Positions 12,497 to 23,318 of a DNA stretch of 64,000 nt are shown in pieces. The notes below the pieces were generated by a model. That model worked only from the letters and a program-made list of their open reading frames with translations, was not told where the DNA came from and searched no databases. A program made the translations under genes and the position numbers. The stretch comes from Nigrospora sphaerica (lineage: Eukaryota; Ascomycota; Sordariomycetes; Amphisphaeriales; Apiosporaceae): NCBI GenBank assembly GCA_018287875.1, contig JAGVVL010000015.1:868001-932000 (forward strand), written 5' to 3'. Each line of letters starts with the position of its first letter. The stretch's first letter is position 1.

Positions 12497-12955
12497 ATGG
12501 AGGATAAGGAGAGGGCGCAGACTGAAAAGATGACCGAAACGTCCGCCCTCTTCGAGGCTGCCGCCTGGGTCAACTTCGCTGACGACGTATTCATCTTGGA
12601 GAATACGGACCTAGCCCATCGCACCCACGGCGCCCGCCTCATCGCCTCGGACCACGACGTCCTCCGCATGACGGACTACCTGTGGACGCTTCTGCTGGCC
12701 TGCGCCACCGGCCGCGTTTGCGCGTTGCACGGCGCGCTGGAACGCAGGGCCGCCGGGTACGTGGACGTTGAGCAAATCGTCGAGCACCACCAAAGGAAGC
12801 TCGGTCCGCACGCCGCCCGGCCCCCGACCTGCTGTTGGCGCTGTAAGGGCCGGCAGCAGGAGGTGCGAGTCATGGAGCAGTTGATGCAGACGCTTGGGAA
12901 TGGAGGGGTTAAAGACAGGGTGGTCTTCGACTATCGCCGAGAAGCCATTCGTTAG
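12497..12955 (+). CDS. Hypothetical protein, 152 aa, single exon
   Basis: An intact ATG-to-TAG frame whose codon use (GCC, GAC, CTC rich third positions) resembles the neighbouring genes. The product is soluble, has no signal peptide, and contains a CCWRC cysteine cluster near residues 111-115. I recognise no family. It is the only frame in this interval with coding character, but it could still be chance in GC-rich DNA. A homologue search or transcript evidence would settle it. Confidence 0.4.
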   Translation: MEDKERAQTEKMTETSALFEAAAWVNFADDVFILENTDLAHRTHGARLIASDHDVLRMTDYLWTLLLACATGRVCALHGALERRAAGYVDVEQIVEHHQRKLGPHAARPPTCCWRCKGRQQEVRVMEQLMQTLGNGGVKDRVVFDYRREAIR

Positions 12956-13290
12956 CTATGGCATTGCCTAATCTTCCGAGCGCACATTCCGGTCATGTCT
13001 CGACGTGTCCCGCGGCGGTGCCGACAGGGGACCGATCGAAGGTACTGTTTGCATGCAGATATCGGTCTGTGTTGGCGTCTCGGCCAGCCCACTCGCAACT
13101 AATACCTTGGCGGGGATACGCAGCTCGGGCATGGTATGTATTGGGGTGTCTTGCATTGCGGGCACATGCTAAACGAGAGGATATGAATCTGAGAATAGTC
13201 AAGAAAAGAAATGCATCCGCCCCGAACAGCCCACAAAGATTCGGATGCAACGTATGCGTCGATGGGCCCGGCGCATCGAGCCGGATCCTC
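12956..13290. other. Intergenic region, convergent 3' ends
   Basis: It separates the ends of the hypothetical ORF and the minus-strand phosphoesterase. No gene is seen. Confidence 0.5.
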
Positions 13291-14655
13291 CTAAGAGACG
13301 GGCAGCTTTATCGGACCGCACACACGTTTCCGCTTCTGGGGCGTCACTTCGGTGTAGTTGCAAGTCGGGCAGGAGGTCTTGTTGTGGGGCGTGGCGGGGT
13401 AGCGGTCCTGGCCGTAGGTGGCGTTCAGGGAGACGTTGCCCACGGCCTCGCCCGTTTCGAGCCGGATCCAGGTATCGACGGCGTGCGCCCGGAGCTTCGA
13501 GCGGGTGACGAGGACCTGGCGCGACCCGCGGACCCAGTTGCCGTAGCCGCCGTAGCCCGTGTGCTGGCCGAAGCAGATGTTGACGCCGCGGCCGCGGACC
13601 GTCATGCCGGGCAACAAGGAGTCCCACTTGTAACACCAGGTGTCGCCGTGGTCGTGGCCCGAAAACAGGGCCACGAGGCCGGGCGCCGTCGCGATGGCCC
13701 GCATGAAGGGCACGTCCTGGCCGCCGTACTGGCAGCTGCCGTCGTTGCGGCCGTCGGGACACCAGCCCTGGGCCTGCTGGGCCAGGGGTACGTCGTCGTT
13801 GATTCCGGGCTGGCGGTGGGGGTCGACGCCGGCCTCCTGCAGCGCCAGGGAGGCGTTGCTGGGGATGTGGACAAAGGCCAGCGAGGGGATGACTCTCTGG
13901 TGCTTGAGCCGGAGCTCGGCCTGCGTCTGCTCGAACCAGTCGACGACGCCGAAGTCGACCCAGTTGGGCTGGCCGACCTTGGACCCGTCGGCCCTCTTTT
14001 CCCGGTAGCGCCAGCCGCCGCGGCTGTCGAAGAACCAGAGGATCAGCTCGGGCGCGCAGTCGGACGCGAGGCAGCCCGGCGCGTTGACGGGCAGGTAGTA
14101 GTTGGACACGCCGGCGTCGGCGCCGGCCACCATCTGGCGGGTGCGGGCGTTGGGCCAGCGGCGCTCGCGCGCGAGGATGGTGGCGCCCGTCACGTTGTAG
14201 CTGTGATCGTGGTTGCCGTAGGTGGACGCCCAGGCGAGGCCGCGCTCGACGAGCGGCCCCACGGCCACGTCAACGTAGTGCGTGCCGTTCTCGAGGAAGA
14301 CGTTCTCGCCCGTGATCACGTCGCCGTTGAGCACGACGAGGTCCGGCGCTTCCCGGTCGAGCACCTGGTTGATCACCCGGACCGTGTCGACGTCCTGCTG
14401 CGGGCCCCACGGGTCCCAGGCGTCTGCGGGGGCGTCGGGCGTGAGTGCTTCGTCGGTGAAAGCCGGCCGGGCGGGGAATCACTCACTCTCTCCGAAGTGG
14501 AGGTCCTCCAGGATGGAGAGCTGGAAAGTGCCATCGCTTCGGAACTGTAAAGGAGCCGAGAACCTGTCGACCTTGTACTCGGGTTGCCGAGTGAGAGTGC
14601 CGCGCTGAACCGACGAGGCCGCAAAAAAGACGACGGCGAGCAAGCCGACGAGCAT
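13291..14655 (-). CDS. Calcineurin-like metallophosphoesterase (DCR2/purple acid phosphatase-like)
   Basis: Two exons, 14655-14487 and 14423-13291, give 433 aa. An N-terminal hydrophobic segment (MLVGLLAVVFFAASSV) is a signal peptide or membrane anchor, so the enzyme probably acts in the secretory pathway or outside the cell. All five metallophosphoesterase blocks are present: EDLHFGE (D and H ligands), VVLNGDVITGEN (GD), TYGNHDH (GNHD), FVHIPSN (H) and FSGHDHGD (GHDH). These residues bind the two-metal centre that hydrolyses phosphomonoesters or diesters. Several N-x-S/T sites (NVTG, NASL, NVSL) support glycosylation. The intron (14424-14486) has GTGAGT and joins as FGE|NAWDPWGPQQ, a stretch strongly conserved in this fungal family. 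The substrate is unknown. A long open frame on the opposite strand is a GC-rich shadow. Confidence 0.9.
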
Positions 14656-15512
14656 TTTGCCTGCGCGGCGGAACGACAACAAGCGACTATCAGAGGTTAC
14701 TCCGGGGGGGCGGTCCACGGGAGGGGGGAGGAGGCCGGCATCCTGCTGGCATTTTTCCTCGGGTCGGGCCATCGGAGGGCCTATTTGAGAAAAAGGGGCA
14801 CGGCAGCGGCAGGGACAAGACGAGCGAGCACGAAGCAACGGATGCGGCGGCGACCGAGAAGAGATTGCCGCCTTCATGCAACGATGGGGTTGAGTTACGC
14901 GTGCCTGGAAGACGACGGGCCAGGGAAACCCGGTGGGCCTGGCCATGTGTCGCCAGCACGCTTTCCCACTGGCCCTTTTTCTCGCGGCTCGTCCGCGCGC
15001 CAAGCAAAGAACGGATTGCCGGCGAGCCTTCGGCTAAGGGCAACCCTATCCGCGCCAGCCTCGCCAGGTTTCGGCGCGGGGTCCGCCGTCATTCGTCCGG
15101 AACGGAGCGAAACGTGCATAGTATGCGCAGCGCTACTCGTCGTGGCGTGGAACGTTCCATGGCGACATGAGGGTTTCTTTATGGCACGCTGATCGTCTCC
15201 AGCTACTCACTGTGTAAGGCAGGTTCGCCGTGTGGGTATGGAGGAGCGTCGTGGGGTGGGGTTTGAGTTTAGAGCCTACCTTATAGGGCGGTAAGTGGTA
15301 GCCTTACCTCCATACTACTGCGTAATGGGGAAAGGCAACTCTGATTCCCTGGGGCTAATACTCAAGCTTCAAGGTACCCGACCCGATACCGGCACTATCC
15401 ACGGCACCGCCCGTCAGCTGGGGCCGCTGTCTTTTCCCATCTCTTTCCCCCCCGTTCCCCCCCGTCCACATCGTCATCACTACTTTAAAACATCTCGCCA
15501 GGCTTGCTCGGT
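14656..15512. other. Divergent promoter region of phosphoesterase and Mak32-like gene
   Basis: The two flanking genes are transcribed away from each other, so both promoters lie here. A pyrimidine-rich stretch at about 15425-15490 precedes the plus-strand start. No gene is seen. Confidence 0.5.
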
Positions 15513-16614
15513 ATGCCCGGCCCCGCGGGCCCCGTCGGCTTCGTCTCGCTCGGCATGCTAGTGCTGGACGAGCTGCGCCTCCCCAACGGCGAGACGCGGC
15601 ACGATGTGCTCGGCGGCTCGGGCGCCTACGCCATGCTTGGCGCGCGCCTGGCGACGCCGCGGTCCCGGGCGCACGACGTCGGCTGCTTCATCCTGGCCGG
15701 CGCCGACTTCCCCGCCGGCGTCCTGGCGCGGCTGCGCGGCCTCGGCGTCGCCCTCGAGGCCGTCGTCGTCCCGGCCCGCCCCTCGACCCGCGGCTTGCTC
15801 GAGTATCACGACGCCACATTCCACCGTAAGCGCTCCCCCCCCTCTTCTCTTCCCGGCCGGCGCGGCTTAATGCACCCCTTTCGCAGACAAGAGCTTTCGC
15901 TACCTGGTCCCGCCGCTGCGGCCCTCTCCCGGCATGCTGCCCGCCCGCCTGCTCGGCGCCCGCGCGTTCCATCTGCTCCTCGCGCCCGGCGACGTGAGCG
16001 TCCAGGTTGAGGAGCTGCTGGAAACGCGCCGCCGGACGGGCGTCGTCGAGCGGCCGCTGCTCGTATGGGAGCCCTTCCCGGCCGAATGCCGGCCCGCCTT
16101 TCTCCCCCAGCACCTCGAGGCCTGCCGTCACGTCGACGTCTTCTCCCCCAACCACATCGAACTTCTCGCCTTGTTCGGCGACGAGACGACCACTCGGCCG
16201 GCGCGGCTGGACAAGGGCGTCGTCGAGGCGTGCGCCGGCAAGCTTCTGGACGCCATGGCGGCCGCCGTCGTCCCGTCATGCCACCCGCCGGCCGTCGTGG
16301 TCCGCGCCGCCGAGCACGGCAGTTTCCTTGCCTCGCCGCAGCGGTCCCTGTGGATCCCACCCGTCCACACCGACCCGGCCAAGGTCGTGGACGCGACTGG
16401 CGCCGGCAATGCCTTCCTCGGCGCCTTTGCCGTCGCCCTCGAGCGCTCGAGCGACCTCGTGCGTGCTTGCGCCCACGGCCACGTCGCCGCCAGCCTCGCC
16501 ATCGAGCAGATCGGCTTTCCGACGCTGTGCACCAACGGCGAAGAAGACCTGTGGAATGGCGACAGCTTTACCAAACGCCTGGCGGACTCGTACGAGGTGG
16601 CCTGGGATTGTTAG
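15513..16614 (+). CDS. MAK32: Mak32-type pfkB carbohydrate-kinase-family protein
   Basis: Exons 15513-15825 and 15887-16614 give 346 aa. The pfkB fold is shown by the N-terminal GGSGAYAMLGARL glycine-rich block and the C-terminal anion-hole motif DATGAGNAFLGAF at about 273-285. The position normally held by the catalytic base Asp of GAGD is Asn (about 279). As I recall, this Asn is characteristic of Mak32, which in yeast supports maintenance of the L-A dsRNA system and has no proven kinase activity. So this is probably a non-canonical or inactive member of the family. The intron (15826-15886) has GTAAGC and restores FHHKSFRYL. The first ATG in frame is 15513. The gene lies in divergent orientation to the phosphoesterase. 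Confidence 0.88.
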
Positions 16615-16928
16615 TGGCCATGTGCCAATCACTTGGCGCGTTTGATTATGGTAGGTACATACATAACGACAGGAGGTAATGAGTTTGGAAAGGCAACCAG
16701 CACTTGAAGTGCCCTGCGCAAGCAGGCCCACTTGCCTGTAAATCCGAGGGGCTTGGGGACGTCGTAAGACTAATCGGATTAGTAGCAGGGAAAAAGTAAA
16801 GACGAAATATGGTAAGTAAACCTGATTTGGAATCAAATAAAGAAAAAGAAGCTGGCGTAGGAAGCCGGCATAGGTGATGGCAATAATAATACACATGAAA
16901 ATCGTTGGCACATGGGCGCTTCGCGGAG
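16615..16928. other. Intergenic region, convergent 3' ends
   Basis: AT-richer spacer between two converging genes, with no gene seen. Confidence 0.5.
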
Positions 16929-18251
16929 CTACCACCGTTCCTTCTCCCCCTTCTTGCTGGCTTGTCGTTGGAAATCCGCGTTTCCGTAATGTACCTGCAC
17001 ATCCATCGTCCGTATGATGCCGTTGTACGTCATGATCGCGTCCTCGGAGCCGGTCGGTGACGTGCCGCGTACCTCCATGTGACCTGCTGGCGGATCCATG
17101 CCGCGCAGTGACTTGAGAGCGATCTGGGCCTTAGCCGACTGCATCGTCGCCGAGTTGCGACGCGGGTGCGACAAGCCTCGCTTACGCGGGTAGCCCTGCG
17201 AGCCGTCGTACCCGCTCGGCTCCTTGGTGTCGTCGTTGGAGCCGAAGACGGAGGGGAAGATGTCGCGAACCAGGGGCCGCAGTGCCGGCGCACACGCCGT
17301 CAAGATGGCCGTGTTGACCTCGACGACCGACAGCGTCATCTTGATATCGTAATAGGGGTCGGCGGCGCCGGCTTGGGGGAAGTAAAAGAGCTGGATCAGG
17401 CCCGCGATGCGTACTATGCTGATAATCGTCACACTATCACGCGATGCGACGTTAGCTTGAATCCTCAACGCTCGGCGTGGCTTGCGTTGGCCGGGGAAAA
17501 CTTACACTCCGCCGAGAGCAAAAACACAGATCAAGGCGATCTTGGTCGCCTTGCGCATCTTCAGCCCTAGGAAGACATAGAACGGCAGCGCGACGACCAG
17601 TATATCCGTCAAGATGGTGATGCTGGAAATGGTAATGTGGAAGGCGTTGTCGATGCACTTGGCCCCAGCCCTGGCCTCCATATTCCAGTTGGCTTCGATG
17701 GGCACGCACTGGAAAAGGACGGAAAAGAAGATGGCGACGGCCTGCAGAGCGGTGAAGGTGATCAGGCCGTAGCAAGACCAGCGAACGGCCTTGGCCTGGC
17801 TCCCCAGGCGGAGGAGGAACACCAAGACGGAACATTTCACCAGGGCCAGAATGGGGTTGTAGAAGATCTGGGACAGGTAGAACCACCAGAGACCCGGAGA
17901 GGGGTCGTAGTCCTGCGGAATATCTTCTGCCCTCCAACCAAAGTATCCAAGCTTGACGTCTAACGGCGGGCGGCACTGTCAGCCCCAGTAACGCTGCCTC
18001 ATGGGAGCGGATAGCTTACAAAGATAGAACGGTGGGCACATGAGTAGCGAGAGAACTTCGGCAGGGACAATGAGTGTATCATCGAGACCCCATCGGCCTG
18101 TCACGCGGAGCCGCGTCCATACGCGCAAGGAGCAGGTGATAAAAGCGAGAGCAGTGAAAAAGAAGACGATGAAAAGAGCCGCGGCCTGCTGCGGCGGGGT
18201 AGGGATGCTCAGGACGTCGGGCGTCTGAGGTATCCCATCAAAAGCGGCCAT
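16929..18251 (-). CDS. Fungal rhodopsin-domain (SAT4/PTH11-related) integral membrane protein
   Basis: Three exons, 18251-18020, 17959-17506 and 17433-16929, encode 396 aa. Seven hydrophobic segments can be picked out, starting with AALFIVFFFTALAFITC and ending near VEVNTAILTACAPALRPLV. Family hallmarks are RVWTRLRVTGRWGLDD after helix 1, NPILALVKCSVLVFLLRLG, FQCVPIEANWN and the NTAILTACAPALRPL block. The cytoplasmic tail of about 130 residues is basic and Ser-rich. Introns 17960-18019 and 17434-17505 have GTAAGC and GTAAGT donors, and the second has a CTAAC branch site. The family is large in plant-associated and soil fungi. Some members act as surface receptors, but no CFEM domain is present here and the ligand is unknown. 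Confidence 0.88.
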
Positions 18252-21089
18252 ATTGGTAATACGGCCCGACTCTGGATTCCGGGTTCCTGTTGTCGGGACG
18301 GATGTGGAAGGTGTGGCGAGACTTATCGACTTGTAAAGGCGACCGAGGCGCTTGAGAGTAAGGCGGATAGCAGGATGCCCTACGAAAACCAAAAAAAAAC
18401 AGAACCAATCGGCTCAGCAGATGCCAGCTTCGCCGTGTTATAGTCGCCTGGGAAGGAATGGCCAGTGGTATGGAACGGGGCGGCAGTATCTTAAAAGTCG
18501 GGAATGGAGGCATAAGGCGCTGGCGACCCGCTGGAGAGTCACACCAAGAAGAACAATAACCGAAGATGGCACGGACGGCGGGGCACCATCTTATCCGTCC
18601 AACGTTGCAATCGGCCACCGGATTGGTAGGCTGCTCATGGCCCGGGCCTCTGCTCCGGGCGTACAATGCTGGACGGACATGGGATGTCGATCTTTTCTGT
18701 TCGGAGGGCTGTGCGATTCCGCGATGCTCGGCCTCGTACGGCCGCGACCCGTTGGCGAGAACCCTCGTCAACCCACCGTAAAACGGGCTCTCGGACGGTC
18801 GACAATGTCCCGCCAGCTTCCCAGATCCCGTAAGCCAGGCTGCTAAGCCTCGAGGCACGCCTTCTGCGAGTGCGAGCCCCAACCTTGGCATGGAGTTCAG
18901 CCTCAATCACGCACTTGCTGCGCTATGGTAACCACGGTGGGCGTCGGATGGACCCCTGTGTGGTGACAACCTCGCGTTGAGCCAATCGCAATAGCCGTTG
19001 GGTTGTGAGGGGCACTGTTTCGTTCAATGCAGTGTAACATGCGCTGGGATACCACGGCTTGGCATGCTGCGTTCCTGGCTTCCCCTTGAGGCCTGGTTGC
19101 CTTGCGGGGCATGGTGGTACTTGCAGCTCGGAGAATAGGCTTATGGCATGCAGCCATCGAGCAGCACCCTTTTTTTTGCTTCTTGTCGTCCTCTGGAGAT
19201 CGTCTGATGTTTTCACGTGGCGGCACGTGGCGATTCCATCCCATCTGAACCCCCACCTCAAGTGCAAGTTGCCCAAGGTAGGTATAAGAATGGATTCGTT
19301 CGTTTATTCACGGTGGAAGGATATGGATGATGGGAGTTGGGATGAGCTGGAGCGGTTGTGTGGTGTACAAACCCATAGCAGCCCTGGGTGACCGGGGGTG
19401 CCTTCCTTTGTATAGCGCGACCAGGTGCAACAACCGCTAGGTAGCCTGGAAGGCACAAACAGACGAAGTACTTGGGTACGCCGTAGGTGCAATGAGCAGC
19501 CCTGTCCACGACAAACACGGCAATCATGATAACCTAACTGCTCTAACCCACCGTCTCTTCATTGCATCTATCCAGTGAGTGCCGGCCCTTGGATCAGGCG
19601 ACTGGCATGGTGATGTCGCCAACCCCCAACACTATATATCACCGGGCGCCCCCTGGCGAGTTCTCACCAAGCAGTTTCACGGCGTCGTGGTTACAACCTG
19701 ATGCGTGGCATCGAGGAGCGGCAGCAGCTCAATTCGAAAGGGACGACGGGTTAGGAAACCAGCTAAGGCTTCGTCATTGCCCTCCAACAGCTGCCCGTCA
19801 TCCTTAATTTCACCTCTACTTGTCATAGCGTTACACTCCACCTCGTCACCTCGTCACCCTGCCAAGATTTGCGGCTTAGCCCCAGTTTGCACGGACGCAG
19901 GCGAGGAGTTTCCCTGTCGGCACTGCTGCCCCATAGAAAACAACTCGGCAACCTTTCAGTGCCGCGGTCAGATTGATTCAATGATTGGCCAGTCCTGCAT
20001 CTTCGGAGCGTATGGATGTAAGCGGACACCCCTTGCCCGGTGGCTGCTGGTCCACCAGTTTCGGGTTTTCGTCTGCTCTCTTCCCTAGGTCAAGTACCTA
20101 CAAGAACGGTCTGTCTCCTTGAGACGCGGCGGGACTCAGTTATCGTCAAATCGAAAAAATCGGTACTCAAGGAGACTCGCTGTCCAGTTAAGCGACCTGT
20201 GGAAGCGATCCGCCTGTCCTCTGCTACGCAGGCCACGCCCCCACACCCTGAACAAACCAAGATCTGGACCACACGGAAGAAACTCACGGTCCTCGCTTCG
20301 GTCCATGCTGGCCACGCGACGGACCCTCTTTCCCTCCGCTCGGATCGCCTCTCCATCGGCCGGACCCACTGCCTCCAGTGCACGACCGGGGGCTGTGGTG
20401 ACATCCGATACACCCTCACAATCTAGTTGAATACCGTTCTGTGAGAAGATGACAACGACCAACTCCATTTCTTCTCCACACGCTGGGCCGTGCAGAAGCC
20501 GTGCGCCTCGACCACGATTATACGTATTCCCTTGCCTGTCTGCCAGCCGCTTAGCCGTTGAGAGATAGGCAATCTCGCCTCATGGCTATCCTCAGATGGG
20601 AAAGTGTCAGAGCCGCGGCAGCGCACAGACCCATCACATACGGGCATATATGTTTGTACGTTACGGGGCAAGGGGGAGATGCGAACCGGAAACCCCACCA
20701 ACCGCTGGTGTGACTCGCTTATAGTACGTAGTGGCTTGGGTAACGCCAAAGCACCCGGCCGATGGTGTGGCATATCGCTTTGGGAACCGGGTTGCGCAGT
20801 ACACCGAGCCCCAGCAGCTCCGAGTGACCCTAACAGCCGAAGAGCCCACCCCGGCCGCCTCATCGGGAACCAGACGATCCGGTACCACCCTCCGATTGTT
20901 CATGGATCGCGCAATAACTATTCATATTACTTGATCGCACCCGCCCTGTGCTGAAAGTCGTCTTTCCTCTCCATCTGGTGCATCTCCAGCATTGCAACTC
21001 CATCACCCGGCCGCGGCCCCCGTCACTCGTTTCCCGTCTCGGGGCAGTCACTCCTTCCGATCTTTAATCATCTCGTCGTCAGCGTCGCC
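18252..21089. other. Gene-poor interval, 2.8 kb
   Basis: Only short, overlapping open frames occur on both strands, with no signal peptide, domain or splice-supported continuation. A TATATAT element lies near 19632 but I cannot tie it to a gene. The right end should hold the promoter of the FAD oxidase. Confidence 0.5.
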
Positions 21090-23318
21090 ATGGGCCCTTC
21101 TTTTCGTCATTTTCTAGCTGCGGCGACTCTGCCCTGTGTGCAGGTTGTCTCTTCGCAGAGCTTCTTCATCGGTGGCAGACCGGTCGGTAAGTGATACTGG
21201 CAGGTTTGTTCGGTTCAAGAATTGGTCTCCTAACACGGGCCACCAGCTGCCGACCTTTCCAATATTTCCCCAGCCTACGAGACTGTGCCGGGCAAGGCCG
21301 ATAGTCCCGAGGCCTACCAGCTCACGGACTCGGTCATTGCCAACTTAACTCAGCTGCAGCTCACTAATGCCACCCTCTTCGGCTTTATGGGGGGTTCCTA
21401 TCCCCAGGCTTCGACCTGCAAGGTCATGCCCACCGATAATGCGTGGCCGACGGAGGAAACCTGGAATACCCTCAACCTTCTTACCGGGGGCAATCTCATC
21501 ACCACTGTGCCCATTGGTGCTGTCTGTTACCAAGGCGAGCACTATGATGCGGCCCAGTGCCAAAAACTGACCGACAACTGGTCCGACTCGAGCGTGCAGT
21601 AAGAAAGCCCCAGTGCCAGCATGGCCGTCGCCCGAACCCCACGCTCATCATGATAGCACTGGCGACCCGACATCCGTCATGTGGCCTCTGTTCCAGGGTG
21701 CCACTTGCCTGCCCCAGAACGCCGCCAAGGGGACCTGCGAGCTCGGCGGCTACCCCGTCTATTCGGTCAAGGTAACCAAGGTGGCCGACGTCCAGCTCGC
21801 CCTGAACTTTGCCCGCAACACGGGTGTCCGTCTGGTCATTCGTAACACCGGTCACGACTTCTTGGGCAAGTCGACGGGAGCCGGTTCCCTCTCCATCTGG
21901 ACCCACAACCTGAAAGAAATTGATTTCATTCCGGCCTATAGCTCACCATCCAGCTCCTACACAGGAGCCGCGATCAAGATGGGCGCCGGTGTGGAGGGTA
22001 TCGAGCTCTACGAGGCTGCCAACAAATTCGGTGTCACTGCTCTGAGTGGCGAAGGCAGGGTACGTTCTCTACTCACCCATTTGCTCAAGGATTATAGCCC
22101 TAGCTAAACGGGGGAATCACAGACTGTGGGAGTCGCCGGCGGTTACACAGCTGGTGGTGGTCTATCGCCAATGACGGGCAAATACGGCTTGGCTGCCGAC
22201 CAAGTCCTCAGCATCGATGTCGTGACCCCCGACGGCCGATTCCAAACGGCCGACGAGAAGAACAACGCCGACCTTTTCTGGGCGCTCCGCGGCGGTGGAG
22301 GGGCCACTTTTGGCGTCGTCACGTCCATGACGGTCAAGGTCTACCCCAAGATGATCTTCTCTGGTACACTTGACCAACCAACGGCACGAACACGAAGTTT
22401 TACTGACCCATCGCAGGCATGACCTTCGAAATCACCTCGGGGACCGGCGGAACCATCAGCAACGACGTCATGTTCGCGGCGCTCAAGGCCTACTTCCGCA
22501 AGTTCCCCGCCTTCGCCGATGCCGGGAGCTACGCCTATGCCACCCTCTTCCCGGCCGGCGCCGATAGCTTCACCTGGACCATGTCGCCGTGGATTATCCC
22601 GGGAATGCGGCTCGAAGAGTTCAAGAGCCTCGTGGCGCCGCTGCTAGCCGAGTGGAAGCAGGCGGGCTTCCCCGTCGAGCCGACCTTCTTCGAGCATGAC
22701 AACTTCCTCGAGACGTACAACACGCACTTCCCGACAGACGTGGTCGGCAACCCGACGGTGCGCACGGCGTCGCGGCTCTTCCCCAAGGAGAACTGGGTCA
22801 ACCCGAGCCTGCTCATCGACACCATGGCCTTCATCGAGGAGATCGTCCGCGATGGCTCGTCCCTCATCTTCTACTGCGTCAACGGCGCGGCGCCGGCCGG
22901 CACGCCCGCGTCCGCCGTGACGCCCGCCTGGCGCAGCGCCTACATGTTCGCCATCATCGGCACCATCTGGGACGCCGGCGCGAGCCCCGCCGAGGTCGAG
23001 CGCATCAACGTCAAGATCACGGGCGACTGGACCGAGCGCCTGCGCTCCCTCACCCCCGGCGGCGGCACCTATCTCAACGAGGCCGATGTCATGGACTCCC
23101 AGTTCAAGGACGCCTTTTACGGCTACGACAACTACTTGCGCCTGCTCGACATCAAGAAGAGCGTCGACCCGTACGGCGTGTTGTGGGCCCCGACCGCCGT
23201 CGGCAGCGACGCCTGGTACGTCACGGGCCAAGAGAGCTGGCTGACCCTGCAGACGGGCCAGCTTTGCTACAACGAGACGGCGGGCGCGGCCCAGAAGCTG
23301 GTCTCATTTGGAGTCTGA
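21090..23318 (+). CDS. Secreted FAD-linked oxidase, berberine-bridge-enzyme family
   Basis: Five exons, 21090-21186, 21247-21598, 21657-22059, 22123-22363 and 22417-23318, encode 664 aa. The signal peptide is [23 protein letters not shown]. The FAD-binding (PCMH) domain includes [31 protein letters not shown], in which His216 is the expected covalent flavin ligand, and [12 protein letters not shown]. The C-terminal BBE segment includes [15 protein letters not shown]. Many relatives have a Cys just before TVGVAGG that makes a second flavin bond. Here the join reads GEGR|TVGVAGG, so only the His link is predicted. All four introns are 53-63 bp with GT-AG ends. Enzymes of this family oxidise carbohydrates or secondary metabolites. 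The substrate cannot be read from the sequence, and no biosynthetic cluster surrounds the gene. Confidence 0.93.

Noticed and set aside
12958..14550. 530-codon plus-strand open frame
   Set aside because: It is antisense to the metallophosphoesterase, whose five catalytic motifs and conserved splice are on the minus strand. Its product is a Val/Gly/Ala/Asp/Arg-rich mixture without domains, typical of a GC-rich shadow frame.
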